A stretch of 64,000 bases of DNA from Ramlibacter sp. Leaf400 (GTDB lineage Bacteria > Pseudomonadota > Gammaproteobacteria > Burkholderiales > Burkholderiaceae_C). Position 1 is the stretch's first letter; each line of letters starts with the position of its first letter. The stretch is from assembly GCF_001424545.1 (NCBI RefSeq), contig NZ_LMQL01000003.1, positions 135,806 through 199,805 of the forward strand. Direction: 5' to 3'. Shown here one piece after another: positions 16,328-27,102 of this stretch. Both the position numbers and the translations under genes were made by a program. The notes beneath the pieces were generated by a model. The model was not told the origin of the DNA. It did no database searches and saw nothing but the letters and a program-made list of their open reading frames with translations.

Positions 16328-18010
16328 ATGACAAGAGAAGAAATCCTGGCCCAGCACGGCCCTCGCGAAGCGATGGAATACGACGTGGTCGTCGTCGGGG
16401 CCGGTCCGGCGGGGCTGGCGACCGCCATCCGCCTGAAGCAGCTCGCGGCCGACCACGACCGCGAGGTCTCGGTGGTGGTGCTGGAGAAGGGCTCGGAGCC
16501 CGGCGCGCACATCCTCTCGGGCGCCATCATCGATCCGCGTGCGCTCAACGAGCTCATCCCCGACTGGAAGGCCAAGGGCGCGCCGCTCAACGTGCCGGTC
16601 ACCGAGGACATCTTCCTGTTCCTGTCCGAGCGCGGCGCAACGCGCACGCCCAACTTCCTCCTGCCGGACAACTTCGGCAACCACGGCAACTACATCGCCA
16701 GCCTCGCCAACGTCACGCGCTGGCTCGCGCAGCAGGCCGAAGGCCTGGGCGTGGAGATCTTCCCCGGCTTCCCGGCGGCCGAAGTGCTCTACAACGAGGA
16801 CGGCTCGGTCAAGGGCGTGGCCACCGCCGACATGGGCATCGGCAAGGACGGCCAGCCGACCGAGAACTTCCAGCTCGGCATGGAGCTGCACGCCAAGTAC
16901 ACCGTGTTCGCCGAGGGCTCGCGCGGCCACCTGGGCCGCCAGCTGATCAGCCGCTTCAAGCTGGACGACGGGCGCGATCCGCAGAGCTACAGCATCGGCA
17001 TCAAGGAGGTGTGGGAGATCGATCCCGCGCGCCATACGCCCGGCCTGGCCTTGCACAGCGCGGGCTGGCCGCTCGACGAGATGACGTACGGGGGCTCCTT
17101 CCTGTACCACATGGAGAATCACCAGGTCGCCATCGGTTTCGTGGTCGGCCTGGACTACACCAACCCGTACCTGTCGCCGTACGAGGAGTTCCAGCGCTTC
17201 AAGACGCACCCCAACATCCGCTGGTACTTCGAGGGGAAGGGGGCCAAGCGCCTGGCCTATGGCGCGCGCGCGCTCACCGTGGGCGGGCTGCTGTCGCTGC
17301 CCAAGACGGTGTTCCCCGGCGGCGCGCTGGTGGGCTGCGACGCGGGCTACCTCAATGCCTCGCGCATCAAGGGCAGCCATGCGGCGATCAAGTCCGGCAT
17401 GCTGGCCGCCGAAGCGGCCTTCCTGGCCCTGGGCGAAGGCCGGCAGCACGACGAGCTCACCGCCTATCCGAAGGCCTTCGAGAAGTCCTGGCTGCACGCC
17501 GAGCTGAACAAGGCGCGCAACTTCAAGCAGTGGTTCAAGAAGGGCCGCACGGTCGCCACCGTGATGACGGGCGTCGAGCAGTTCCTGCTGCGCGGCCGCA
17601 TGCCCTGGACGCTGCACCGCAAGAAGCCCGACCACCTGTCGCTCAGGCCGGCCAGCGAGTGCAAGCCGATCGCCTATCCCAAGCCGGACGGCAGGCTCAC
17701 CTTCGACCGGCTCTCCTCGGTGTTCATCTCCAACACCAACCACGAAGAGAACCAGCCGCCGCACCTGACGCTCAAGGACGCGTCGGTGCCGGTGAACGTC
17801 AACCTGCACAAGTTCGCCGGCCCCGAGAGCCGCTACTGCCCCGCAGGCGTGTACGAGTTCGTGCAGGACGAGGCCGGCGGCGGCGAGCGCCTGCAGATCA
17901 ATGCGCAGAACTGCGTGCACTGCAAGACCTGCGACATCAAGGACCCGACCCAGAACATCGTGTGGGTCGTGCCCGAGGGCGGCGGCGGGCCCAACTACAC
18001 CAACATGTGA
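16328..18010 (+). CDS. Electron transfer flavoprotein-ubiquinone oxidoreductase
   Basis: 560-residue membrane-associated flavoprotein that takes electrons from ETF and passes them to ubiquinone, linking acyl-CoA dehydrogenases and amine dehydrogenases to respiration. The FAD fold YDVVVVGAGPAGLATAIRLKQ is at about residues 18-38 and GAHILSGAIIDPRAL at about 59-73. LVGCDAGYLNASRIKGSHAAIKSG (about 337-360) is the conserved ETF-QO block. The C-terminal 4Fe-4S site is intact: YCPAGVYEF and CVHCKTCDIKDPTQNI carry the four cysteines. Length equals that of other bacterial ETF-QO proteins. The etfAB genes are not in the window. Divergent from the SDR operon. Confidence 0.95.
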   Translation: MTREEILAQHGPREAMEYDVVVVGAGPAGLATAIRLKQLAADHDREVSVVVLEKGSEPGAHILSGAIIDPRALNELIPDWKAKGAPLNVPVTEDIFLFLSERGATRTPNFLLPDNFGNHGNYIASLANVTRWLAQQAEGLGVEIFPGFPAAEVLYNEDGSVKGVATADMGIGKDGQPTENFQLGMELHAKYTVFAEGSRGHLGRQLISRFKLDDGRDPQSYSIGIKEVWEIDPARHTPGLALHSAGWPLDEMTYGGSFLYHMENHQVAIGFVVGLDYTNPYLSPYEEFQRFKTHPNIRWYFEGKGAKRLAYGARALTVGGLLSLPKTVFPGGALVGCDAGYLNASRIKGSHAAIKSGMLAAEAAFLALGEGRQHDELTAYPKAFEKSWLHAELNKARNFKQWFKKGRTVATVMTGVEQFLLRGRMPWTLHRKKPDHLSLRPASECKPIAYPKPDGRLTFDRLSSVFISNTNHEENQPPHLTLKDASVPVNVNLHKFAGPESRYCPAGVYEFVQDEAGGGERLQINAQNCVHCKTCDIKDPTQNIVWVVPEGGGGPNYTNM

Positions 18011-18105
18011 GGCGCGCCGCGAGGGGCGTACGTAGAACTCCCGTGGCGAAGAGGGCTGTCGATGGGCATGCTCGCCGCTTTCGTGTGCATTTGGCAGGAG
18101 ACTTC

Positions 18106-19077
18106 GTGAAACTAAGCAGATTGTTTGCAGCCCTGGCCGCCGGCCTGGTGATCGGTGGCGCCGCGATGGCGCAGACCACGATGAAGATCAGCATCTCGAC
18201 GGCGCAGAACTCGCACCAGGGCGTGGCGATCGACGCCTTCGCCCGCGAGGTCGAGAAGCGCACCAGCGGCCGCTACAAGGTCCAGACCTTCTACAACGGT
18301 GCGCTGGGCGGCGAGCGCGAGTCGATCGAGGCCGTGCAGCTGGGCACCCAGGAGCTGGCCTTCTCGTCCACCGGCCCGGTGCCCAACTTCGTGCCCGAGA
18401 CCAAGATCCTCGACGTGCCCTTCCTGTTCCGCGACAAGGCGCATGCGCGCGCGGTGCTGGACGGCCCGATCGGCCAGGAACTGCTGACCAAGTTCGACGC
18501 CAAGGGCTTCAAGGCGCTGTCCTGGGCGGAGAACGGCTTTCGCCACATGACGAACTCCAAGCGAGCCGTCAACGCGCCGGAAGACCTCAAGGGCCTGAAG
18601 ATGCGCACCATGGAGAACCCGGTGCACATCGCCGCCTACAAGGGCTTCGGCATCGTCACCACGCCCATGGCCTTCCCCGAGGTGTTCACCGCCCTGCAGC
18701 AGGGCACGGTGGACGGCCAGGAGAACCCGCTGTCGGTGATCATCTCCGCCAAGTTCGACCAGGTGCAAAAGCACCTGTCCCTGACCGGCCACGTCTACTC
18801 GCCCTGCATCTTCGTGATGAACAAGGCCGCGTTCGACAAGCTGTCGGCCGCCGACAAGCAGGCGTTCGTGGACGCCGCCAAGGAAGCCACCAAGGCCAAC
18901 CGCGCCCGCGTGGACGAGGACGACGCCAAGGGCGTGGCCGACCTGCGCGCCAAGGGCATGAACGTGGTGGAGACACTGGACAAGACCAAGTTCGTGCAGG
19001 CGCTCGCCCCGGTCAACGCCGAGTTCGAGAAGCAGTTCGGCAAGGCCAACATCGACAGGATCCGCAACTTCAAGTGA
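18106..19077 (+). CDS. dctP: TRAP transporter substrate-binding protein, DctP family
   Basis: 323-residue periplasmic receptor of a TRAP transporter. The signal peptide runs to AAMAQT (about residue 24). DctP family blocks are visible: ISTAQNSHQGVAIDAFAREVEKRTSGRYKVQTF, PFLFRDKAHARAVLDGPIGQELL, GFRHMTNSKRAVNAPEDLKGLKMR (with the ligand Arg) and QQGTVDGQENPLSVI. Ligands of this family are usually C4-dicarboxylates or other acids; the exact one is open. GTG 18106 is the start: CAGGAG lies five bases upstream and no ATG is available before the signal peptide. It precedes dctQ and dctM genes in the standard P-Q-M order. Confidence 0.9.
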   Translation: MKLSRLFAALAAGLVIGGAAMAQTTMKISISTAQNSHQGVAIDAFAREVEKRTSGRYKVQTFYNGALGGERESIEAVQLGTQELAFSSTGPVPNFVPETKILDVPFLFRDKAHARAVLDGPIGQELLTKFDAKGFKALSWAENGFRHMTNSKRAVNAPEDLKGLKMRTMENPVHIAAYKGFGIVTTPMAFPEVFTALQQGTVDGQENPLSVIISAKFDQVQKHLSLTGHVYSPCIFVMNKAAFDKLSAADKQAFVDAAKEATKANRARVDEDDAKGVADLRAKGMNVVETLDKTKFVQALAPVNAEFEKQFGKANIDRIRNFK

Positions 19078-19112
19078 CATGCCTTCGCCGCGCCGCAGGC
19101 GCGGCACGGCGT

Positions 19113-19140
19113 GTCATCCCCCGCGGAGACGGGGATCCAG
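19113..19140. repeat. REP-like element, half copy
   Basis: GTCATCCCCCGCGGAGACGGGGATCCAG is one arm pair of the GTCATTCCCGCG repeat family seen in full at 6714-6791 and 22810-22887. It lies in the 106-base gap between dctP and dctQ, and a following GGCCCGC/GCGGGCC hairpin continues the structure. Such hairpins between a TRAP receptor gene and its permease genes would be expected to raise receptor expression relative to permease; that is inference. Confidence 0.7.
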
Positions 19141-19183
19141 GGGCCCGCGACAGCGGGCCTCTTCGCATCACCAAGAGGGCCAC

Positions 19184-19678
19184 GTGAAAGAAACCTTCCT
19201 GCGCATAGAGCGCTTCACCAGCGGCCTGGCCATGGCCGGCGCCTGCGCCATGCTCGTGGCCGCCAGCGCGCTGGGCATGTACCAGATCGTCACGCGGTTC
19301 GTGCTGGAGCAGCCGGCGGAATGGACCGAGATCCTGATCCGCCTGTCGCTGATCTGGATGGTGTTCCTGGGCATCCCGGTGGCCTTCCGCCAGGGCGCCA
19401 TGGTCAGCGTGGACGTGCTGTACCGCTGGAGCCCACCGCGGATGCGGCGCGCGCTCGACTGGCTGGTGTGCCTAGCCTCGCTGTCCCTGATCGCCGTCAT
19501 CCTCTGGTGGGGCTGGGACTACGCCGTGCGCGGCCAGGTCCAGGCCATGGCCGGGCTGGAGTCGATCTCCATGTTCTGGGGCTACCTGGCGCTGCCGGTG
19601 GGCGCCCTCTTCTGCATCCTCGGCATCGTGGGCAACCTGCTCGACCCGCAGCGCCATGAACTGGAGACCGCCCAATGA
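19184..19678 (+). CDS. dctQ: TRAP transporter small permease, DctQ family
   Basis: 164-residue membrane protein with four hydrophobic segments. The DctQ pattern is present: a first helix region around GACAMLVAASALGMYQIVTRFV, then PAEWTEILIRLSLIWMVFLGIPVAFRQGAMVSVDVLY, a conserved WTEE-like and G..VAFR.G..V.VD arrangement, and a final helix ISMFWGYLALPVGALFCILG. GTG 19184 follows AAGAGGGCCAC and is the only start that keeps the family N-terminus. Its stop codon overlaps the dctM start as ATGA. It would form the membrane complex together with DctM. Confidence 0.88.
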   Translation: MKETFLRIERFTSGLAMAGACAMLVAASALGMYQIVTRFVLEQPAEWTEILIRLSLIWMVFLGIPVAFRQGAMVSVDVLYRWSPPRMRRALDWLVCLASLSLIAVILWWGWDYAVRGQVQAMAGLESISMFWGYLALPVGALFCILGIVGNLLDPQRHELETAQ

Positions 19679-20952
19679 CGAGCGTCATGATCGGCACCAT
19701 GGTGCTGTGCTTCGCCCTCAGCGTCTCCGTGGCCGTCTCCATCGGCCTGGCCGCCATCCTGGGCATCCAGGCCAGCAACGCCCACATGCTCATCTCCGTC
19801 AAGGAGATGTTCAACTCGATCAACAAGTTTCCGCTGGCCGCCATCCCGTTCTTCATCCTGGCCGGCAACCTGATGGAGACCGGTGGCATCTCGCGCCGGC
19901 TGGTGGAATTCGCCAAGAGCATCGTCGGCGGCGTGCAGGGCGGCCTGCCCATGACCTGCGTGCTGACCTGCATGATCTTCGCGGCGGTCTCCGGCTCCTC
20001 GGTGGCCACCACCTTCGCCATCGGGGCCATCCTGATCCCGGCGCTGATCAAGCACGGCTACCCCACCACCTGGGCCGCGGCCCTGCAGGCCACCAGCGCC
20101 GAACTGGGCGTGATCATCCCGCCCTCGATCCCGATGATCCTGTACGGCGTCAGTGCCGAGGTCTCCATCGGCGAGCTGTTCATCGCCGGCTTCGGGCCCG
20201 GGCTGCTGATCGGTGGGGCGCTGATGCTGTTCGTCTGGGTCTACTGCAAGTGGAAGGGCTGGGGCAAGGACGACGGCGAAGGCCGGCTCTCGTTCGGCCG
20301 CGCGACCTGGCAGGCCGGCTGGGCACTGCTGATGCCGGTGATCATCCTGGGCGGCATCTACGGCGGCATCTTCACGCCCACCGAAGCCTCGGCCGTGGCC
20401 GTGTTCTACGCCCTGGTGGTCGGCATGCTGGTCTACCGCGAGATCGGCGTGAAGGACCTGTACGCCATCGTGCGCAAGTCGGTGATCTCCTCGGCGGTCA
20501 TCATGTTCATCATCGCCAACGCCGGCCTGTTCGCCTTCCTGATCACGCGCGCGGGCGTGCCCGACGCCATCGGCCTGTGGCTCAAGGAAGTGCTGCAGGG
20601 GCCGGCGGTGTTCCTGCTGGGCGTGAACGCGGCGCTCTTCGTCATCGGCATGTTCATCGAGACCAGCGCGGCCATCATCGTGCTGGCCCCGATCCTGGCA
20701 CCGGTGGCCCAGCACTTCGGCATCGACCCGGTGCACTTCGGGCTGATCATGGTGGTCAACCTCGCGCTGGGCATGATCACCCCGCCGTTCGGGGTGAACC
20801 TGTTCGCCGCCTGCACGGTGGCGCGCATCTCGCTGGACCGCATCATCACGCAGCTGATCCCCTTCGTGCTGGTGGTGCTGGCCTGCCTGATGATCATCAC
20901 CTACGTGCCGGCGCTGTCGCTGTCGCTTCGCGACCTGGCCTACGCCCGGTAA
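19675..20952 (+). CDS. dctM: TRAP transporter large permease, DctM family
   Basis: 425-residue, roughly twelve-segment membrane protein that couples sodium flow to uptake of the ligand held by DctP. Characteristic blocks are IPFFILAGNLMETGGISRRLVEFA (about 60-85), VSGSSVATTFAIGAILIPALIK (about 105-127), SAELGVIIPPSIPMILYG (about 140-157), GIYGGIFTPTEASAVAVFYAL (about 225-245) and MITPPFGVNLFAACTVA (about 365-382). Start overlaps the end of dctQ by four bases. Together with dctP and dctQ the transporter is complete. A 40-base spacer separates its end from the glycine riboswitch. Confidence 0.93.
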   Translation: MTSVMIGTMVLCFALSVSVAVSIGLAAILGIQASNAHMLISVKEMFNSINKFPLAAIPFFILAGNLMETGGISRRLVEFAKSIVGGVQGGLPMTCVLTCMIFAAVSGSSVATTFAIGAILIPALIKHGYPTTWAAALQATSAELGVIIPPSIPMILYGVSAEVSIGELFIAGFGPGLLIGGALMLFVWVYCKWKGWGKDDGEGRLSFGRATWQAGWALLMPVIILGGIYGGIFTPTEASAVAVFYALVVGMLVYREIGVKDLYAIVRKSVISSAVIMFIIANAGLFAFLITRAGVPDAIGLWLKEVLQGPAVFLLGVNAALFVIGMFIETSAAIIVLAPILAPVAQHFGIDPVHFGLIMVVNLALGMITPPFGVNLFAACTVARISLDRIITQLIPFVLVVLACLMIITYVPALSLSLRDLAYAR

Positions 20953-20994
20953 GGCGCCCAAGCTCGACGGCGACTCGCGGATAGAATCCGCGGG

Positions 20995-21190
20995 TCGTCA
21001 GGAGAGCGCTTCCCCGTGAAGCCGCCGAAGGCGCAGGCGAACAGCCGAACGCTCAGGCACCCAGGACTGATGGCCGCCCCGGCAACGGGGCGTTGCCTTG
21101 CTGGAGAGAGGCGTCGGCCCCCGGGCCACGCCCACCGAAGGAGCAAACCCCGCGCGCGGGGTGAATCTCTCAGGTAAAGCGGACAGCAGG
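20995..21190 (+). promoter_or_regulatory. Tandem glycine riboswitch upstream of gcvT
   Basis: Two glycine aptamers in series. The first spans about 20995-21070, with the conserved GGAGAGCG near 20999, GCCGCCGAAGGCGCA near 21021, and GCTCAGGCACCCAGGACTGA near 21051. The second spans about 21098-21190, with TGGAGAGAGGC near 21102, CACCGAAGGAGCAAACCCC near 21134, and AATCTCTCAGGTAAAGCGGACAGCAGGGGC near 21164. These are the signature bases of the glycine class, and the linker of about 27 bases between them is usual. The placement immediately before the glycine cleavage genes fits glycine-induced expression. The second aptamer ends about 60 bases before the gcvT start, leaving room for a switching hairpin. 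Confidence 0.93.
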
Positions 21191-21250
21191 GGCGCCCATG
21201 GTTTCCGGACCATGGATTCGAACGCCCCTGTTCCTCACTCGGAGAGCCGC

Positions 21251-22384
21251 TTGTCCTCACCCGCCACGCCCGTCCTTCGCACCACCCCGCTGAACGCGCT
21301 GCACCTGGAGCTGGGCGCCCGCATGGTGCCCTTCGCCGGCTACTCGATGCCGGTGCAGTACACGCCGGGGCTGATGGCCGAACACCACCACACCCGCCAG
21401 GCCGCCGGCCTGTTCGACGTCTCGCACATGGGCCAGCTGCGGCTGGAAGGCCCCGACGCGGCCGCGGCCTTCGAGACGCTGATGCCGGTGGACGTGGCCG
21501 GCCTGGCGCCGGGCAAGCAGCGCTACGGCCTGCTGCTCACCGAGGAAGGCACCGTGATCGACGACCTGATGTTCGTCAACCGCGGGAAAGACCTTTTCGT
21601 GATCGTCAACGGCGCCTGCAAGGAAGGCGACATCCAGCACATCCAGCAGCGCATCGGCTCGCGCTGCGACGTCATCCCGATGCCCGAGCGCGCCCTGCTG
21701 GCGCTGCAGGGCCCGCGGGCGGTGGACGCGCTGCAGCGGCTGGTGCCGGGCGTGGAGAAGCTGGTGTTCATGACCGGCGGTGCGTTCGACTGGGACGGCG
21801 CCGACCTCTTCATCACGCGCAGCGGCTACACCGGCGAGGACGGCTTCGAGATCTCCATCGACGGTGCGCGCGCCGAAGCCTTCGCCCGCGCCCTGCTCGC
21901 CCAGCCCGAGGTCAAGCCCATCGGCCTGGGCGCGCGCAACTCGCTGCGCCTTGAGGCAGGCCTGTGCCTCTACGGCAACGACATCGACACCACCACCACG
22001 CCGGTGGAAGCGGGCCTCAACTGGGCGATGCAGAAGGTCCGCCGCACGGGCGGTGCGCGCGCCGGGGGCTTTCCGGGCGCCGACAAGGTGCTGGGCCAGC
22101 TGGACGGCAGCGTGCCGCTGGCGCGCAAGCGCGTGGGCCTCATCGCGCTGGAGCGCGTGCCGGTGCGGGAGCACACCGAGTTGCAGGACGCTTCCGGCCG
22201 CAAGGTCGGCGAGGTCACCAGCGGCCTGCTCGGCCCCACCATCGACAAGCCGGTCGCCATGGCCTACGTCGCGGCCGACCAGGCCGCCCCCGGCACCCGG
22301 CTGAACGCCATCGTGCGCGGCAAGCCGGTGCCCATGGAAGTCAGCCCCATGCCGTTCGTCCCGCAGCGCTACCACCGCGGCTGA
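21251..22384 (+). CDS. gcvT: Glycine cleavage system aminomethyltransferase (T protein)
   Basis: 377-residue T protein, which releases ammonia from the aminomethyl group on lipoyl-H protein and transfers the one-carbon unit to tetrahydrofolate. Visible family blocks are LELGARMVPFAGYSMPVQY, HTRQAAGLFDVSHMGQ (about 45-60), VNGACKEGDIQHIQ, ITRSGYTGEDGFEI with the folate-binding region (about 190-205), and GARNSLRLEAGLCLYGNDID (about 225-245). TTG 21251 is preferred as the start because GGAGA lies six bases before it and the protein then begins near the family boundary. ATG 21212 (MDSNAPVPHSES) is the alternative, lacking a good site. First gene of the riboswitch-controlled operon. Confidence 0.92.
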   Translation: MSSPATPVLRTTPLNALHLELGARMVPFAGYSMPVQYTPGLMAEHHHTRQAAGLFDVSHMGQLRLEGPDAAAAFETLMPVDVAGLAPGKQRYGLLLTEEGTVIDDLMFVNRGKDLFVIVNGACKEGDIQHIQQRIGSRCDVIPMPERALLALQGPRAVDALQRLVPGVEKLVFMTGGAFDWDGADLFITRSGYTGEDGFEISIDGARAEAFARALLAQPEVKPIGLGARNSLRLEAGLCLYGNDIDTTTTPVEAGLNWAMQKVRRTGGARAGGFPGADKVLGQLDGSVPLARKRVGLIALERVPVREHTELQDASGRKVGEVTSGLLGPTIDKPVAMAYVAADQAAPGTRLNAIVRGKPVPMEVSPMPFVPQRYHRG

Positions 22385-22420
22385 CGAGCCCCCACAGATT
22401 CCACGAAGAAGGAGAAGCAC

Positions 22421-22795
22421 ATGACCGTGAAGTACACGCAGGAACATGAATGGGTCCGCCTGGAGGCGGGCGATGCGGCCGTCGTCGGCATCACGGTGCA
22501 CGCGCAGGACGCGCTGGGCGACGTGGTGTTCGTCGACCTGCCCGAGGTCGGCCGCCGCTACGCCAAGGGCGAAGTGGCCGGCGTCGTCGAGTCGGTCAAG
22601 GCCGCCGCCGACGTGTACATGCCGGTGACCGGCGAGGTGACCGAGGTGAACGAGTCCCTGCGCGCCGATCCTTCGCTGGCCAACACCGACCCCCTGGGCC
22701 AGGGCTGGTTCTTCAAGGTCAAGCTGGCCGACGTGTCGGAGACCAGCGGGCTGATGGACGAGACGGCCTACAACGACTTTTCGAAGAACGCTTGA
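22421..22795 (+). CDS. gcvH: Glycine cleavage system H protein
   Basis: 124-residue carrier that shuttles the lipoyl-bound aminomethyl group between the P, T and L proteins. It opens with YTQEHEWVRLE and contains GVVESVKAAADVYMPV, whose Lys (about residue 64) is the lipoylation site, then the conserved P..GEV.EVN and a C-terminal GWFFKVKLAD. ATG 22421 is preceded by AAGGAGAAGC. The gene lies 36 bases after gcvT. A REP-like repeat separates it from gcvP. Confidence 0.95.
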   Translation: MTVKYTQEHEWVRLEAGDAAVVGITVHAQDALGDVVFVDLPEVGRRYAKGEVAGVVESVKAAADVYMPVTGEVTEVNESLRADPSLANTDPLGQGWFFKVKLADVSETSGLMDETAYNDFSKNA

Positions 22796-22809
22796 AATTT
22801 TCGGGCCCC

Positions 22810-22887
22810 GTCATTCCCGCGGAGGCGGGAATCCAGTGCTTCCGCTTTCGCTGCGCATTCCTGGATCCCCGCCTTCGCGGGGATGAC
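22810..22887. repeat. REP-like inverted repeat between gcvH and gcvP
   Basis: GTCATTCCCGCGGAGGCGGGAA on the left faces TTCCTGGATCCCCGCCTTCGCGGGGATGAC on the right, a full copy of the family also seen at 6714-6791. It occupies most of the 115-base gap within the glycine cleavage operon, ending 23 bases before the gcvP start. Confidence 0.88.
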
Positions 22888-22910
22888 GGCACCTCGTGAC
22901 GGAGAAACTG

Positions 22911-25811
<2,901 letters not shown>

Positions 25812-25823
25812 CGCCTGCCTTCC

Positions 25824-25929
25824 TCCCTCCCCTCCGGGGGAGGGTCGGGGTGGGGGCACGCCGGACGCCCATCCGGCAACAGTGGCCCATTGCGCCCCCA
25901 CCCCTGCCCTCCCCCGATGGGGGAGGGAG
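25824..25929. repeat. Long CCCTCC/GGGAGG inverted-repeat element, copy A
   Basis: A 106-base element with C-rich palindromes at both ends (CCCTCCGGGGGAGGG at the left; CCCTCCCCCGATGGGGGAGGG at the right) and a variable centre. Its right-hand 40-odd bases, from TTGCGCCCCCACCCCTG onward, are identical to those of the copy at 46131-46249. It lies after gcvP and before the hsp20 promoter and could end gcv transcription. Confidence 0.85.
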
Positions 25930-25940
25930 TTTTCGGACCT

Positions 25941-25970
25941 CTTGAAATTCTTGCGGCCCGCTCCTAATTC
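25941..25970 (+). promoter_or_regulatory. Candidate heat-shock (sigma-32) promoter before the hsp20 pair
   Basis: CTTGAAA at 25941 matches the sigma-32 -35 box, and CTCCTAATT at 25961, 13 bases further, is a partial match to the CCCCAT-type -10 box. The -10 match is weak. Position about 60 bases ahead of the first Hsp20 gene fits the expected regulation. A similar CTTGAAATT string occurs at the end of gcvH, so chance cannot be excluded. Confidence 0.4.
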
Positions 25971-26025
25971 AGGTTCGCGCGGCACCGCCGCGCGCCCACC
26001 TGACGAGACACCAAGGAGAGCAGCG

Positions 26026-26475
26026 ATGTTGCACGCATCATTCCGACCTGCCGCGGACGTCTTCGGGGAGCTCAACCGATTGCAGAGCGTCCTCGACCAG
26101 GTCTTCCGTCCGCTCGAGCGATCCAGCATCCGGGCCCTGGCCGGCTCGGGTTTCCCGGTCATCAACGTCGGCGCCACGCCGGACGCCATCGAGATCATGG
26201 CCCTGGCGCCGGGCCTGGACCCCGGCACCCTGCAGGTCACCGCCGACCGGGGCCTGCTGATCGTGGCCGGCGAGCGCAAGGGCGCCCTGCCCGAGCGCCG
26301 CGAAGGCGTGAGCGTCTATGCGCAGGAGCGCTTCGCCGGCAGCTTCCGCCGGGTGGTGAGCCTGCCCGAGGATGCCGACCCGGGCCGCATCGACGCCCGC
26401 TACCGCGACGGCATCCTTCGCATCACCGTGGCCAAGCGCGAGTCCTCCAAGCCTCGCCGCATCGACGTCCAGTGA
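26026..26475 (+). CDS. Hsp20/alpha-crystallin small heat shock protein (first)
   Basis: 149-residue ATP-independent holdase chaperone. The N-terminal arm (MLHASFRPAADVFGELNRLQSV) precedes an alpha-crystallin domain from about residue 45 to 140: FPVINVGATPDAIEIMALAPGLD, LLIVAGERKG, AQERFAGSFRRVVSLPEDADPGRIDARYRDGILRITVAK. The last segment carries the conserved GILRI motif, and the short tail KPRRIDVQ includes the I-x-V anchor that binds neighbouring subunits. AAGGAGAGCAGC precedes ATG 26026. It is followed 16 bases later by a second, divergent Hsp20 gene, so the two probably form mixed oligomers. Confidence 0.92.
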   Translation: MLHASFRPAADVFGELNRLQSVLDQVFRPLERSSIRALAGSGFPVINVGATPDAIEIMALAPGLDPGTLQVTADRGLLIVAGERKGALPERREGVSVYAQERFAGSFRRVVSLPEDADPGRIDARYRDGILRITVAKRESSKPRRIDVQ

Positions 26476-26491
26476 ACCCAGGGAGAACGCC

Positions 26492-26902
26492 ATGAGCAAC
26501 CAGGTGCAGAACAGCGGCGCCCGCGCGGCCACCACCACCGGCCGCCCGGCCGCGGATCAGGCGACCCCGGCGCCCCACGTGGTGCCGCCGGTCGACGTGT
26601 TCGAGGACGAGTCCGGCATCACCCTGCTGGCCGACCTGCCCGGCGTGAGCCGCGAGCGGCTGGGCGTGCGGGTGGACGGCGACAACCTGCTGATCGAGGG
26701 CACGGCCGAAGTGGCCGGCCCCGGCGACATGGACATCGTCTACGGCGAGGCGCAGGTGCCCGCCTTCCGGCGCGAGTTCACCCTCAGCCGCGAACTGGAC
26801 GCCTCGCGCATCGAGGCCCAGCTCAAGGACGGGGTGCTGCGCCTGTCCATCCCGAAGGCCGAGGCGGCCAAGCCCCGCCGCATCGAAGTGCGAGTCGGCT
26901 GA
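26492..26902 (+). CDS. Hsp20/alpha-crystallin small heat shock protein (second)
   Basis: 136-residue small heat shock protein. The N-terminal arm is short and rich in Ala/Thr/Pro without the aromatic helix of its neighbour. The crystallin domain spans about residues 35-130 (VDVFEDESGITLLADLPGVSRERLGVRVDG, FRREFTLSRELDASRIEAQLKDGVLRLSIPKA) and ends in KPRRIEVRVG with an I-x-V anchor. GGGAGAACGCC precedes ATG 26492. The pair resembles class A/class B Hsp20 partners that occur in tandem in many betaproteobacteria. Confidence 0.92.
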   Translation: MSNQVQNSGARAATTTGRPAADQATPAPHVVPPVDVFEDESGITLLADLPGVSRERLGVRVDGDNLLIEGTAEVAGPGDMDIVYGEAQVPAFRREFTLSRELDASRIEAQLKDGVLRLSIPKAEAAKPRRIEVRVG

Positions 26903-26988
26903 CAGCGACTGGGGGCGGACCGGAGGCCGGCCGCCGGCCGGCCGTGCCATCATTTCGGCTGCGCGAGCATGCGCACCGGAGACGCGGC

Positions 26989-27102
26989 TTGCCCCTTCAC
27001 GCTTTCATCGTCGAAGACAACCCTGCCCTGCGCCGCTGCATCGCCGCGGCGCAGGCGGCGCTGGCCGCGGGCCGACGACAAGCTGATCGGACACGTCGAT
27101 GA
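26989..27102 (+). pseudogene. Possible truncated response-regulator receiver (N-terminal fragment)
   Basis: A short frame from TTG 26989 reads LPLHAFIVEDNPALRRCIA and then runs into low-complexity Ala/Arg residues and a TGA at 27100-27102. FIVEDNPALR is the typical first strand and acidic pair of a receiver domain, but the phosphoacceptor Asp and everything after it are missing. Its stop codon overlaps the ATG of the next receiver gene as ATGA. It may be a decayed remnant or, less likely, a translated leader peptide coupled to the next gene. No good ribosome binding site is seen. Confidence 0.4.

Noticed and set aside
14504-17920. A 1138-codon minus-strand frame covering the transporter and ETF-QO regions
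   Set aside because: Only its last 300 codons (14504-15412) match a family (EamA). The upstream part is antisense to ETF-QO and is compositionally biased.
15457-19077. A 1206-codon plus-strand frame
   Set aside because: Only the last part, from GTG 18106, is real (DctP). The rest is antisense to the SDR gene or out of frame with ETF-QO.
25824-25929. CRISPR-like alternation of repeats
   Set aside because: Only two palindromic ends around one centre; there is no regular spacer array here or elsewhere in the window.
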